Below, one piece after another: positions 1 through 9,739 of a stretch of 59,251 nt of DNA. The stretch lies in the NCBI GenBank assembly GCA_000314955.1, contig BAEM01000038.1, positions 1-59,251 of the forward strand, read 5' to 3'. Under the pieces are notes generated by a model, which did not search any database, had not been told where the DNA came from, and saw nothing but the letters and a program-made list of their open reading frames with translations. This DNA is from Paraglaciecola chathamensis S18K6. GTDB lineage: Bacteria; Pseudomonadota; Gammaproteobacteria; Enterobacterales; Alteromonadaceae. How positions within the stretch are numbered: the stretch's first letter is position 1; each line of letters starts with the position of its first letter. A program made the position numbers and the translations under genes.

Positions 1-1298
1 CCCGTTGAAGTAGTAGAGGTCGTATTGCCTGCTGCATCAGTTACCTCTGTTACCACTGAAAACTCACCTTCTGCTAATGCGGTGTCAGGCGTACCACTAA
101 AACTGCCATCGTCTTGCACCACAGCATTGATAACTTGAGTGTCGCCATTGGCATCGGTTACTGAAATAGTAACCTCACTGCCCGGCTCAGCATTGGTGTT
201 ACCTGTAAAGGTGGGCGTATCAGTATTGTTGTTTGCTGTCGTGGTATCGGTCACAGTAGGGGTTGTGGTACCGACGCTGCCTGTTGTGGTTTGAGAAGTG
301 GTGTTACCCGCTTCATCAGTCACTTGTGTTACCACAGTGAACTCGCCGTCTGCTAATGCGGTGTCAGGCGTACCACTAAAACTACCGTCATCTTGCACCA
401 CCGAGTTAATCACTTGGCTGTCACCATTGGCATCTGTCACTGTAATAATGACGTTTGTACCAGGCTGTGCATCAGTATCCCCAGCTATGCTTGGGGTATC
501 ACTATCGCTGTCAATCGTTAAATTATTAATAGCTGGAGCAGTAATGTCGACAGAAGAATTAACGGAAACCGTGGTGGTATTACCTTGGTTGTCGGTAATG
601 CTTGCCTCAACTGTAAACCCGCCTTCTGGAAGCGCACTATCCACATTAACCGTAAATGTTCCATCATTTTCTACCACACTCGTTACATTTTGAGAGTTAC
701 CATTTTGATCTGTGACCACGACTTGAATAAGCGTGCCCTCAGGAGCAGATGTTGTTCCTGTAATTGTTGGAGTAACGTCATTAATTTCTTCAGCTAGATC
801 AAACTCAATATCGAAATCAGCTGCCACTGCTTCTTGAGTTTCTAATTCGGCGGTGTCTCTATCTGTTTGGTTGTATTCGAATTCAACGGGATCGACATCT
901 TCTGACACGCGATCAACGCGAACGAATGATGAGCCGTCTCCTCCTTCACCGCCCGATTCAGCACCTGCGGCTGTAGCTTCTAATGAATCGAGAAGATCGC
1001 CATCTCCATCAAGTGCCGCAAGAAAATCATCATCAATATCTATTTCTGACTCATCTGCAGTTTGAATATCTTGTTGAGGAGCGAGGTCAGCTCCAATAAA
1101 TACATCAACGCTGTTATCAAGAAAGATATTTTGTCCACCAGCGGTTAAAACAACTTGCCCCCCTTCAATCGACAAAATGGTATCGCCAACACTGACAACT
1201 TCACCTTCTGATACAAATCGAATATCGCCATCATCATTTATTACAGTAATTGAATCATCACCATCAATACGCGTTACGATATATTCAAAATCAGCCAT
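1..1298 (-). CDS. lapA: LapA-type giant repeat adhesin, N-terminal part (truncated by window edge)
   Basis: The gene starts at 1298 and reads off the left edge, so only 432 codons are visible. The first ~108 residues form an acidic retention-type module. A TAAG motif follows at residues 109-112 (bases 963-974), matching the di-alanine LapG cleavage site of Pseudomonas LapA in sequence and almost in position. Residues ~170 onward are Ig-like repeats rich in Thr, Asp and Val with a period of 93 residues (279 nt). The secretion and c-di-GMP control genes for this class lie next door. In the known family the protein is held in the outer membrane by its retention module and released by LapG. RTX repeats and a secretion signal would lie outside the window. 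Confidence 0.88.
   Translation of the reverse strand, partial: MADFEYIVTRIDGDDSITVINDDGDIRFVSEGEVVSVGDTILSIEGGQVVLTAGGQNIFLDNSVDVFIGADLAPQQDIQTADESEIDIDDDFLAALDGDGDLLDSLEATAAGAESGGEGGDGSSFVRVDRVSEDVDPVEFEYNQTDRDTAELETQEAVAADFDIEFDLAEEINDVTPTITGTTSAPEGTLIQVVVTDQNGNSQNVTSVVENDGTFTVNVDSALPEGGFTVEASITDNQGNTTTVSVNSSVDITAPAINNLTIDSDSDTPSIAGDTDAQPGTNVIITVTDANGDSQVINSVVQDDGSFSGTPDTALADGEFTVVTQVTDEAGNTTSQTTTGSVGTTTPTVTDTTTANNNTDTPTFTGNTNAEPGSEVTISVTDANGDTQVINAVVQDDGSFSGTPDTALAEGEFSVVTEVTDAAGNTTSTTST
963..974 (-). other. Predicted LapG cleavage motif (TAAG) in the adhesin
   Basis: Residues 109-112 read T-A-A-G. In Pseudomonas fluorescens LapA the protease LapG cuts between the alanines of TAAG at residues 107-110. 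The near-identical placement, with a LapG gene 8 kb away, supports this as the processing site. This is inference by family comparison. Confidence 0.75.
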
Positions 1299-1545
1299 AA
1301 AAACCTCTAGCTTGGTCAACAAAATTTGAATTGTAATAAGTATGATAGTTCAGTCTATAAGACCTAAGTTTAAGAATTTAATCGGTTAATTTTTTTAAAA
1401 ATTTAAAACTTGAAAAAAATAAATTTACGTCTACCGTTAGAGAATATGAAAGTAAATCAGTGTATTAACAGGAGGTTAAGTTAGTTTATTTTTCGTTATA
1501 AAAATCTCAATAATTTAGTTTTCTTACTCTACACGAGCATTAATT
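1299..1545. promoter_or_regulatory. Divergent promoter region between adhesin and secretion genes
   Basis: A 247-bp AT-rich stretch separates the adhesin start (minus strand) from the TolC-like gene (plus strand). It must contain the promoters for both. Several A/T runs are visible around 1380-1430, but I could not single out a convincing -35/-10 pair or operator. Confidence 0.5.
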
Positions 1546-2901
1546 ATGAAGTTTTCTCATCTTGTTATTTCCATTAGTTTTCTATTATCTTCAACAACTT
1601 ACGCCCAAGAAAAAGATAGCATTTCGAACGCTATCCTCGATGCGATTGAAACCAACCCAGATGTGCAAGCCACATGGCATACCTTTTACGCAGCAAAACA
1701 TAGTCTGAGGGTTGCAAAGGCGGGTAACAAACCTACCATCGACTTGGTCGCCAACACCCGTTACCAAGATCGCAATTACGGCAGTGATACCGAGTTTTCA
1801 AGCAACGATATTGAGATGGTTTTAACCCAATCTTTGTATAACGGCTCCCGGGTTAAACATGAGGTGAATCGGTTTAGACAGATACAAATGGTTCGGTATT
1901 TTGAGTTCGCCAACAGTGTCGAGAATGCCGCACGGGAAACGGCTCTCGCTTACTTAGATGTACAGCAATACCAAGCGTTAGTGAAGCTTGCACAAGAGAA
2001 CTTAACTACCCATGAAAAAGTATTTTCACAAATTGAAGAAGGCGTCAGTGCAGGCGTAACCCGAGCTGCTGATTTAGAGCAGATAAATGGCCGTTTAGCG
2101 CTATCAGAATCAAACGTCATAACGGACGTAAATAACTTATACGATGTTAGTGCTAGGTTTCTGCGTATTGTGGGGCGAGGGCCTAAAGAAGATTTGCAAG
2201 AAATTCCGGTTCAACGTATTGATTTACCGAATAATTTGCAAGAAATCCTGGAGAAGACTTACCGCACCAGCCCGTCATTTTTTGCCAGTATGCATAACAT
2301 TGAAGCAGAAAAACTCGGTGTTAAAACGCAGAAATCAAACTATAAACCTCAGGTCGATTTTATCGCGAGTTACGGTAGCCAAGGAAGAGATCAGTTTGGC
2401 TTAAATAACACCATAACCGAGGGCTCTGTAGGGCTGCAGTTTCGCTACAATCTATTTCGTGGTGGCCAAGATAAAGCCTCAATAAAACAAGCACAAGAGC
2501 AAGTGAATGTGGCAAAAGATTTACGTGATAAAACCTGTCGTGATGTGCGCCAAAACATTCAAATTGCTTTCAACGAATACACAACTTCCAATCGCCTTTT
2601 ACCTGTATTAAACCAACATAAGCTATCTTCAAGCCGAGTTAAAACGGCTTACAAAGATCAGTTTGATATTGGTCAGCGAACCCTACTTGATGTGCTTGAT
2701 GCGGAGAATGAGTACTTTGAATCTAGCCGTGCCTATATCGATGCTCAATTCCGCCAAAAACAAGCATTAATAAATGTTTTAGCTGAAATAGGAATATTGG
2801 TAAAAAGTTTAGAAATTTCAATAAACAACCTTCCTAATATTAATAATTTAGATAAAGCAAACATTCACTCAGATATAAAGTATGCTTGCCCAAAGAATTA
2901 A
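1546..2901 (+). CDS. lapE: TolC-family outer membrane protein of type I secretion (LapE-like)
   Basis: The 451-residue protein starts with a signal peptide ending near Y-A-Q (residue ~21), followed by the long helical repeats of the OEP/TolC family. The C-terminal half repeats the organisation of the first half, with the usual F-R-Y-N-L-F-R-G-G strand segment in the second repeat. Length is normal for TolC-like type I secretion proteins. It would form the outer membrane channel for the adjacent adhesin. It is followed after 160 bp by the ABC and HlyD genes and probably works with them. General efflux is the alternative, but the neighbours argue for adhesin export. Confidence 0.87.
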   Translation: MKFSHLVISISFLLSSTTYAQEKDSISNAILDAIETNPDVQATWHTFYAAKHSLRVAKAGNKPTIDLVANTRYQDRNYGSDTEFSSNDIEMVLTQSLYNGSRVKHEVNRFRQIQMVRYFEFANSVENAARETALAYLDVQQYQALVKLAQENLTTHEKVFSQIEEGVSAGVTRAADLEQINGRLALSESNVITDVNNLYDVSARFLRIVGRGPKEDLQEIPVQRIDLPNNLQEILEKTYRTSPSFFASMHNIEAEKLGVKTQKSNYKPQVDFIASYGSQGRDQFGLNNTITEGSVGLQFRYNLFRGGQDKASIKQAQEQVNVAKDLRDKTCRDVRQNIQIAFNEYTTSNRLLPVLNQHKLSSSRVKTAYKDQFDIGQRTLLDVLDAENEYFESSRAYIDAQFRQKQALINVLAEIGILVKSLEISINNLPNINNLDKANIHSDIKYACPKN

Positions 2902-3062
2902 AGAATGAATTTGCATTATTCCTATACTACTTAATTTAACTAACTTCTTAAAAAGTGAATCAAATAAACAACCTTCTGCGTTTTCGCTTTAATACATAGG
3001 TATGAAAAATCATAACAAAGCGCAGCGTACATTCATCCCTAATCAGTAATCGAGAGTGAAAT

Positions 3063-5201
3063 ATGGAAAGTACCTCGGGGAAAATAGAAAAAGAAGATTT
3101 GAGTAATTGTTTATATGTAATATGTGAACACTACAATTTAGATTACTCAAAAGATGTTCTACTGTCAGGGTTACCCTTAATGGATGGCGATCTCACTCCG
3201 TCCATATTTTCAAGAGCAGCAGAACGAGCTGGACTTAACAGCAAAATTGCAACGCGCACTTTAGAGCAAATAAACCCTTCCCTTTTACCTGCAGTATTGA
3301 TCCTACAAAACAACACTGCTTGTGTGCTCATGAGCATAGATAATGAACAACAAACGGTTAGTGTCATATACCCTGATTTACCTGGTGCGGACGTAGAGGA
3401 ATCGTTAGAAGTGCTTTCTAAACGTTATACGCAACAAGTGATTTTTGCTCGTCCAAAACACAAATTTGATGAACGCACACCAAAAATTAAGCGAAATACA
3501 ACTGGGCACTGGTTTTGGGGAGTCATCAAAGAATGCAGAGGCCTTTACCGAGATGTGATTATTTCTGCGGTGGTAATCAACCTGTTTTCTGTTGCCATGC
3601 CATTATTTGTTATGAATATATATGACCGAGTGGTGCCAAATGGCGCAGTTGAAACACTGTGGATGCTTGCCTCGGGTGTCGCTATTGTATTGCTTGCTGA
3701 TCTAGTGCTAAAGATGGTCCGTAACTATTACGTCGAGCTTGCCGCCAGCCGCATCGACGTCAAAGTGTCTTCTTCATTAATGGAAAAAATACTCAATATC
3801 CGGCTATTAGACAGGCCTCCTTCATCTGGTGCGTTCGCCAGTGGTATTCAATCGTTCGAGTCCATTCGCGCCTTGCTCAGCTCGCTGACCTTGGTTTCCT
3901 TTGTTGATTTACCGTTTGTTCTTCTGTTTAGTGTGATTATTGCCATAATTTCACCTGTGCTTGTGCTACCTATTATTGTTGGCTCCCTGCTTATCGTTGG
4001 CTACGCGTTTTCCGCACAAAAGAAACTACATAGTCTTGCTAATGGTGCGATGCAATCTGGCGCTTTACGTAACGCTATTCTAGTAGAAAGCATCGACAAC
4101 ATAGAGGAAATAAAGAGCTTTCACGCAGAATCGAAAGTCCAAGTAGATTGGGAGAAAAGCACTATCTTTCTCGCTCGAACCCAGTCACAGATTCGTTTTA
4201 TTTCTTCTTCAATCAGCAACGTCTCACAATTTATCCAACAGCTGGTTGGTATCGTTATACTGATTATAGGGGTATATTTGATAATCGAAGGTGAACTTAC
4301 CCAAGGGGCACTTATTGCCGCATATATGCTTAGCAGTAGAGCAATGAACCCCATTAATCTGTTAGCCGGCGTCATCGCACAATATCACAACGCTGCTACC
4401 TCGATGGAGATGCTTAACACCTTAATGGATCAACCCTTAGAGCGCCCAGTTAACACCCATAAAATCAAACACGCGACCTTCAAGGGTGACATTGAGTTTA
4501 AAAACGTCACTTTTCGTTACGACGATGACTCCAAGGATGTGTTATCGAATGTGAGTTTCAAAATTAATGCAGGTGATCATGTCGCGATACTGGGTAAGAA
4601 TGGTTCGGGGAAAAGTACCATACAAAAGCTGCTGTTGGGTTTGTATACCCCGACCTCAGGGCACATCTACATAGACGGTATTGAACTACAACAATTAGAA
4701 TTATCAGAATTACGTAATAACGTGGGCTATGTGCCCCAAGAAATATCTCTATTCTTTGGCTCACTCAGAGACAATATTATGTACTTAGCCAAACATGCTG
4801 AACCACAAGCCCTCACGCGTGCGCTTGAGCTCAGCGGGTTAATGTCTGTGGTCAATAACCACCCGGATGGCCTAGATATGCAAGTGGGAGAACACGGGCA
4901 TCATTTATCTGGCGGTCAAAAACAAGCGGTCGCTATTGCAAGAGCCATTGTGGCTAATCCCCCATTCTTACTGCTCGATGAGCCCACATCGTCGCTAGAT
5001 CACCAAGCAGAAGACCAAGTAAAATCAGCACTAGAGAGCGTCAGCGCTGGCCGTACCATGCTAATGGTAACCCACCGCGTATCTTTACTATCAATGGTCA
5101 ACCAAATCATAGTGTTAGATGCAGGTAAGGTCGTCATTAAAGGCGAAAGAAACAAAGTACTCGAAGCCCTAAAGAGCGGTAATGTGAGGGCTACAATATG
5201 A
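3063..5201 (+). CDS. lapB: Type I secretion ABC transporter, permease/ATPase (LapB-like)
   Basis: The 712-residue inner membrane transporter has an N-terminal peptidase C39-like domain (about 1-130), a six-helix exporter domain and a C-terminal ATPase. Walker A G-K-N-G-S-G-K-S-T is at residues 511-519, the signature is L-S-G-G-Q-K-Q and Walker B ends L-L-L-D-E-P. The C39-like domain probably binds rather than cuts substrate, as in the LssB/LapB family. Its stop overlaps the next start as ATGA, so the two subunits are translationally coupled. The role is ATP-driven export of the LapA-type adhesin. Confidence 0.9.
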   Translation: MESTSGKIEKEDLSNCLYVICEHYNLDYSKDVLLSGLPLMDGDLTPSIFSRAAERAGLNSKIATRTLEQINPSLLPAVLILQNNTACVLMSIDNEQQTVSVIYPDLPGADVEESLEVLSKRYTQQVIFARPKHKFDERTPKIKRNTTGHWFWGVIKECRGLYRDVIISAVVINLFSVAMPLFVMNIYDRVVPNGAVETLWMLASGVAIVLLADLVLKMVRNYYVELAASRIDVKVSSSLMEKILNIRLLDRPPSSGAFASGIQSFESIRALLSSLTLVSFVDLPFVLLFSVIIAIISPVLVLPIIVGSLLIVGYAFSAQKKLHSLANGAMQSGALRNAILVESIDNIEEIKSFHAESKVQVDWEKSTIFLARTQSQIRFISSSISNVSQFIQQLVGIVILIIGVYLIIEGELTQGALIAAYMLSSRAMNPINLLAGVIAQYHNAATSMEMLNTLMDQPLERPVNTHKIKHATFKGDIEFKNVTFRYDDDSKDVLSNVSFKINAGDHVAILGKNGSGKSTIQKLLLGLYTPTSGHIYIDGIELQQLELSELRNNVGYVPQEISLFFGSLRDNIMYLAKHAEPQALTRALELSGLMSVVNNHPDGLDMQVGEHGHHLSGGQKQAVAIARAIVANPPFLLLDEPTSSLDHQAEDQVKSALESVSAGRTMLMVTHRVSLLSMVNQIIVLDAGKVVIKGERNKVLEALKSGNVRATI

Positions 5202-6628
5202 ACGAAAAACAAGCAAGAAATACCACCACTGAGCAAGGCTCATTCAATAAACTAGGCACTCTTTTTGGCAGCAACGAGGAGCCTAAACCGAGTTATGTCG
5301 GGCGTATATTTAATCGATGGTTATCACCGCCTAATACCAATGATTGGGTGCTCGACGCAGACTGGGAGCAGCTACAGCAAAACCCTTTGAAAGCGAGAAT
5401 GTTACTGTACTTTATCGTATTTGCTTTAATTGCATTATTGCTTTGGGCTGCAAATGCCACACTCAATGAAGTCACTCGCGGCGACGGCAAAGTCGTACCA
5501 TCAAATCAGTTGCAAGTTGTGCAGTCTTACGACGGAGGAATCGTTAAAGAAATCCTGACGCGAGAAGGGCAAACCGTCAATGCTGGTGACATATTACTAA
5601 AGCTTGACCCCACGCGATTTATGTCAACGCTGCGCGAAAATCGCAGCCAGTTTTTATCGCTAAGTGCTAAATTGGCGCGCTTAAAAGCCTTAACTGAAAA
5701 TACTGAGCCGGTGTTTTTTGAAAAATTAGTGAAGCAAGCACCTGAAATTGTTCGCTCGGAACAAAATCAGTATGCCGCCAATGTGGAAGAGTTAGCCCAA
5801 CACATCTCTATGTATCAACAACAAACGAGGCAGCGAGAGCATGAGCTTCAAGAGGCCCAATCGACAAAAGAGCAATATGTTCGCACCAAAGATTTAATTC
5901 AGCGAGAGCTTGCCGTAACTCGCCCCTTGCTTAAGTCAGGCGCCATATCCGATATTGATATTATTCGTCTTGAGAGACAATTAGTTGAGATTGAAGGCGA
6001 AATAAAACGAAACGAGTCAGTAATACGCCGCAATGAATCAGCAATCAAAGAGGCTAAATCCAAGATACGTGAAAAAGAACTGACCACAACCAACCGCTGG
6101 CGCAATGAGCTAAGTGATGTATCCACTGAGCTCAATTCCCTCAAAGAAACAGAATCTGGTCTTGCTGATGTGGTATATCAAGCGGACTTAAAATCACCGG
6201 TTAAAGGCACCATAAAGCGGCTGTTTATCAATACGATAGGAGGAGTTGTTCCACCTGGAAGTGACGTGATTGAAATTATTCCGCTGGATGACCAATTGAT
6301 TGTAGAAGCAAAAATTAAACCTCAAGACATCGCATTTTTGCGCCCCGGCCAAACGGCTATGGTCAAATTTACCGCCTATGACTTTGTGATTTACGGTGGT
6401 CTTGAAGCAGAAGTCACGCACATTAGTGCAGATACCATTACCGATGAAAACGACGAAACCTATTATGTGGTTAGATTGCAAACCGACTCAAATAGCTTTA
6501 AAAACGGTATGCAAATTATCCCCGGCATGACAACCCAAGTCGACATCATAACGGGTAAAAAAACCGTACTGGACTACATTTTAAAACCGCTGCTTCGCGC
6601 CACGTCGATTGCTATGACTGAGCGTTAA
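5198..6628 (+). CDS. lapC: HlyD-family periplasmic adaptor of type I secretion (LapC-like)
   Basis: The 476-residue protein has one N-terminal membrane helix (about residues 65-85), a biotinyl/lipoyl-like half domain, a long coiled-coil hairpin (about 150-310, rich in Glu, Arg and Gln) and a C-terminal beta-barrel part. This is the layout of HlyD/LapC membrane fusion proteins. It begins inside the stop codon of the ABC gene (4-nt overlap). It would bridge the ABC transporter and the TolC-like channel. Confidence 0.9.
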   Translation: MNEKQARNTTTEQGSFNKLGTLFGSNEEPKPSYVGRIFNRWLSPPNTNDWVLDADWEQLQQNPLKARMLLYFIVFALIALLLWAANATLNEVTRGDGKVVPSNQLQVVQSYDGGIVKEILTREGQTVNAGDILLKLDPTRFMSTLRENRSQFLSLSAKLARLKALTENTEPVFFEKLVKQAPEIVRSEQNQYAANVEELAQHISMYQQQTRQREHELQEAQSTKEQYVRTKDLIQRELAVTRPLLKSGAISDIDIIRLERQLVEIEGEIKRNESVIRRNESAIKEAKSKIREKELTTTNRWRNELSDVSTELNSLKETESGLADVVYQADLKSPVKGTIKRLFINTIGGVVPPGSDVIEIIPLDDQLIVEAKIKPQDIAFLRPGQTAMVKFTAYDFVIYGGLEAEVTHISADTITDENDETYYVVRLQTDSNSFKNGMQIIPGMTTQVDIITGKKTVLDYILKPLLRATSIAMTER

Positions 6629-6740
6629 ATAATACCTTAAGCCTCAAATCATAGCCTCTTAAAGCAGTATTTATAAGGGCAATGGCAACGGTGCGGTTAA
6701 TGAATTAATGTCGCCCTATTTAACATCATTAAGGGGCGAA

Positions 6741-8663
6741 CTAAAATTGTTGCATGAGGGAAATAATCCCGTCAAAGCCATTCTCGTAAAGCGAATCTGC
6801 GTCTTCTTTACTGGTCACTCCATCCGCAATGACGACGATACCCAATGAGTGTGCTAACGAGCACAAGCCACGAAGAAAGTTTTGGTTTGATGCATTGATC
6901 GCCACGTTAAATACAAACGCGCTATCAATTTTAATGTAATCCAAGCCCAGCTCTTGTAAATCAAGTAAGGTTGAAAATGAGTCGCCCACGCGTTTTAAAC
7001 CAATCTTACACCCGGTTGCTTTGAGCGTCAGAGTGAAGTGTCTAAATAGCTCAAAATTTGCAGAGGCGACACTTTCGCGCACTTCTAGGCAGATATGCTG
7101 AGCCGCCGCGCTATGCTCAGTTAGTAACTGAGATATGCGCTGCAAAGATGGCTCACTGACCATGGTTTCGTAAGACAACAAAATAGCATAATCATAAGCA
7201 CTGCTTTCTTGCTCGATCTTATTAAGAATGAACTCAATCATTTTAAAGTCGATCTGCGGGATCATGTCTAATTTACGTGCCCAGTGAACAAAATAGCCCC
7301 CTTTACGGACCTCGTTATCCAATTCCAACCCCATCAACGCCTGATAATGAATCGCACTGCCATCTTTTTTGACGACGGGAAAAGTCACCGAGTGTATATT
7401 GTCGTTAAGCGCAGCATTTAGAGCTTTGCGCCATTGGATATCATCATTGTAAGGCGCAACTATGGTCAACTTGTTGTCAATCAATGCAAGGGCTCTCTCC
7501 TTAGATGCTTCAATCAGAAGTGACTGCACTCGACGCATTAATGTTGTTCGTGATTCGTCAGGGGCAAGATAAACCCCAGCATGCAACACGTACAAATCGT
7601 ATAAATCACGAGAACGGCCTTTAAACGTGCGCACTAAATCTACCAGAATGTCACTCAGTTGCTGAATATCCTCAGCTTCGGTTAACAAAATAGCGAACTC
7701 GGAACCACTTAACCGCCCGAAACGAACATCAGTGTATCGGCCTTCTATTTGCTTGGTAAAGTCCTGTATTACGTGGGCGAAATCGACAATAATTTTGTCA
7801 ACTTTTTGCTTATCAAGTCGTAAAGATATCTCATTCATACCGAAAATTTTTACCATGAAAAGTACATTGTGCCCCTCTCTGTCACGGTATTTTAACTGAG
7901 CATCAAGTAAGGTCTCAAAAGCCTCGCAATTGGCCAAACCGGTTAAATCATCATGCTGACTTTTATAACGCAGTTCGTCTAAACGTTTATTTCCGTCTTC
8001 AATGATGCTTTTAAAGCGTTGTGCTAATGAATTCATTGCCGTGATCACTTTGGCAAATTCTGCAGTACGCGGTACAGGTAGCATCATAAAGCGCTTTTCT
8101 GAAAAACGATGGGCCTGCTCAACTACCATTTCTAAAGGCTTCAATAGAAAATGTAATACAAAGGAGCCAATCGCCCCTGCGATTAATGAAATGACGATAA
8201 AACTAAGGAAAAAGGCTTGAGTTCGATGCCACAGTGCTTCATGCAAGTAATGGGAATGGCTTTCTAAATACAAGGTGCCTATTCGATTCCAGCCGCTGCT
8301 CACTTGTGCAATACCCGGTTTGACCTGGAAGTTGAAAAAATCTTTTGCCAGTGCCGGAATGTCAGATTCCATTTCCCCCTTAAACTCGCGGAGAAAAACA
8401 CTGATCCCCTCAGGATTAATCAGCTCTATCCGTTGGTAATGCCCGGCATCGAAGGTGGCAGAAATTAATAACTGAATATCTGTTAGTTGCCTATCGTCTT
8501 GCGACAACATCATCGCTAGGGAATTAACATCATCTACGTTTTTTAAATAAAGTTGCTCTTGTAAGTTCTTCCGCTCGAAATAGGTACTGATCACAAAGTT
8601 AGTCAGTGAGCTGGCCAACAAAATAAGAATAACAGACAACCATAGCTGCCGAACTAGTGACAT
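6741..8663 (-). CDS. lapD: LapD-like c-di-GMP receptor with degenerate GGDEF and EAL domains
   Basis: The 640-residue protein has a transmembrane helix (7-27), a periplasmic LapD/MoxY-type domain, a second helix (~148-173), HAMP, GGDEF and EAL domains. The GGDEF site reads S-G-S-E-F (319-323) and the EAL motif reads Q-A-L, so both enzymes are probably inactive, as in known LapD. Trp125 in a G-W context lies where LapD uses Trp125 to hold LapG. The inferred role is to sequester LapG when c-di-GMP is high, keeping the adhesin on the cell. It lies 31 bp downstream of lapG on the same strand. Confidence 0.9.
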   Translation of the reverse strand: MSLVRQLWLSVILILLASSLTNFVISTYFERKNLQEQLYLKNVDDVNSLAMMLSQDDRQLTDIQLLISATFDAGHYQRIELINPEGISVFLREFKGEMESDIPALAKDFFNFQVKPGIAQVSSGWNRIGTLYLESHSHYLHEALWHRTQAFFLSFIVISLIAGAIGSFVLHFLLKPLEMVVEQAHRFSEKRFMMLPVPRTAEFAKVITAMNSLAQRFKSIIEDGNKRLDELRYKSQHDDLTGLANCEAFETLLDAQLKYRDREGHNVLFMVKIFGMNEISLRLDKQKVDKIIVDFAHVIQDFTKQIEGRYTDVRFGRLSGSEFAILLTEAEDIQQLSDILVDLVRTFKGRSRDLYDLYVLHAGVYLAPDESRTTLMRRVQSLLIEASKERALALIDNKLTIVAPYNDDIQWRKALNAALNDNIHSVTFPVVKKDGSAIHYQALMGLELDNEVRKGGYFVHWARKLDMIPQIDFKMIEFILNKIEQESSAYDYAILLSYETMVSEPSLQRISQLLTEHSAAAQHICLEVRESVASANFELFRHFTLTLKATGCKIGLKRVGDSFSTLLDLQELGLDYIKIDSAFVFNVAINASNQNFLRGLCSLAHSLGIVVIADGVTSKEDADSLYENGFDGIISLMQQF

Positions 8664-8694
8664 GGGCGAGTAACCTCATTATGAACGGCCAATG

Positions 8695-9378
8695 CTAGCC
8701 CCACGTGATCCCCTCTGCCTTTATTTTTTCAAGGGCATTACGCCAACGTGATAAACGTGCGGTAGGGCTCGCCACTGATTTAGTTGAGCCTTTTGCCCAA
8801 AGGCCTTCGGTGTTAAAACTAAAAACGGGAATAAGATCCGTACGCTGAGAAGCGGGTACGACATCAGCAAGCAAGCTATCTAGGATAAGCGGCTCACTTT
8901 GTTTGGGTAAGTAGTAAGACAGCACCATATGTGCCTGAGTAATTTTACTTCTAGGTCCGCCAATTCGCGCTTTTACATACACCAGACGTAATTGGCTTTC
9001 TGCTATTCCCAAATAGCGCAACATAAAATATTTGATGATGGCGTAATCTTCACAGTCCCCTCGTCCTTTGCCTAACGTTTCTAAAGGCGTAGCCCAGTAG
9101 TCCTTTTCGTGCCACAAAGCGATATCAGTTTGATAGGTCAACTGCTCGTCAAAAAACGCATTCACTGTGTTCACCTTTTCTATTTCATCTACTCCCTTGA
9201 GGTCTGCTAGCATTTTTTGCATCTCTCGGCCTACATCAGCACGCATAGGGTCATATTGTTGGTGCAACAAAGAGATAAGCTTTTCAAATTCCACATTGAC
9301 TGTTTGGGCACTGGTCAACGTCGTAGCACAAAGTATCATGATGATTAGGCGGGTAGTATTGACCTTTTGGATAGGCAT
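8695..9378 (-). CDS. lapG: LapG-type periplasmic cysteine protease
   Basis: The 227-residue protein starts with a signal peptide ending near S-A-Q and contains the bacterial transglutaminase-like cysteine proteinase domain. The triad is visible as Cys109 in G-D-C-E-D, His150 in Q-A-H-M and Asp167 in L-I-L-D. The His-to-Asp spacing equals that reported for P. fluorescens LapG. In this family LapG is calcium dependent and cuts the LapA N-terminus, here probably at TAAG (963-974). It is first in a two-gene unit with lapD. Confidence 0.92.
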   Translation of the reverse strand: MPIQKVNTTRLIIMILCATTLTSAQTVNVEFEKLISLLHQQYDPMRADVGREMQKMLADLKGVDEIEKVNTVNAFFDEQLTYQTDIALWHEKDYWATPLETLGKGRGDCEDYAIIKYFMLRYLGIAESQLRLVYVKARIGGPRSKITQAHMVLSYYLPKQSEPLILDSLLADVVPASQRTDLIPVFSFNTEGLWAKGSTKSVASPTARLSRWRNALEKIKAEGITWG

Positions 9379-9409
9379 CTTTGGCCAACTAGCTGAAAAA
9401 CAACCGTGA

Positions 9410-9739
9410 AAGATGCCCTGTAACTTTGCAAAAAATTTGATAGTCGTTACTCCAAAATATACGCACTAGCTAGGTACTTTATATGTCATCTTAATTGATA
9501 ACTGCAAGTAAAATCAGATAGATACTCGAATAAACAACCTAGTAAGTGTAAAGATCAGCTACTGCCATTCCACTTGTAAGTGGCATGTCTGACACCCAAT
9601 TTAGCGCATAAAAATGATAGTTTAGATGCACAAAGCACTGCACTCAACGCTGCAAATAGAGTATATCCAATGCGTTATTATATTTGAGTACTATTTCGAA
9701 CTAACACCACGAACTAACACCACGAACTAAAACCACGAG
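9410..9739. other. Gene-free stretch upstream of lapG
   Basis: These 330 bp separate the lapG start from the convergently placed 3' end of the desulfhydrase gene. The part next to 9378 should hold the lapGD promoter. An inverted repeat CCACTTGTAAGTGG lies at 9570-9583. Three 13-nt tandem units lie at the right end. I see no coding signal. Confidence 0.5.
9697..9739. repeat. 13-nt tandem repeat at the 3' end of the desulfhydrase gene
   Basis: The unit CGAACTAACACCA occurs at 9697-9709 and 9710-9722. A one-base variant follows at 9723-9735, then a partial unit that runs into the stop codon of the neighbouring gene. It is likely replication slippage and has no obvious function. Confidence 0.8.

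Noticed and set aside
298-1065. Plus-strand open frames over the adhesin region
   Set aside because: They are antisense to the repeat-rich adhesin reading frame, which is open from 1298 to the edge and has the correct family features.
9697-9739. Possible CRISPR-like repeat
   Set aside because: The units are 13 nt and directly adjacent without spacers, so it is a simple tandem repeat.
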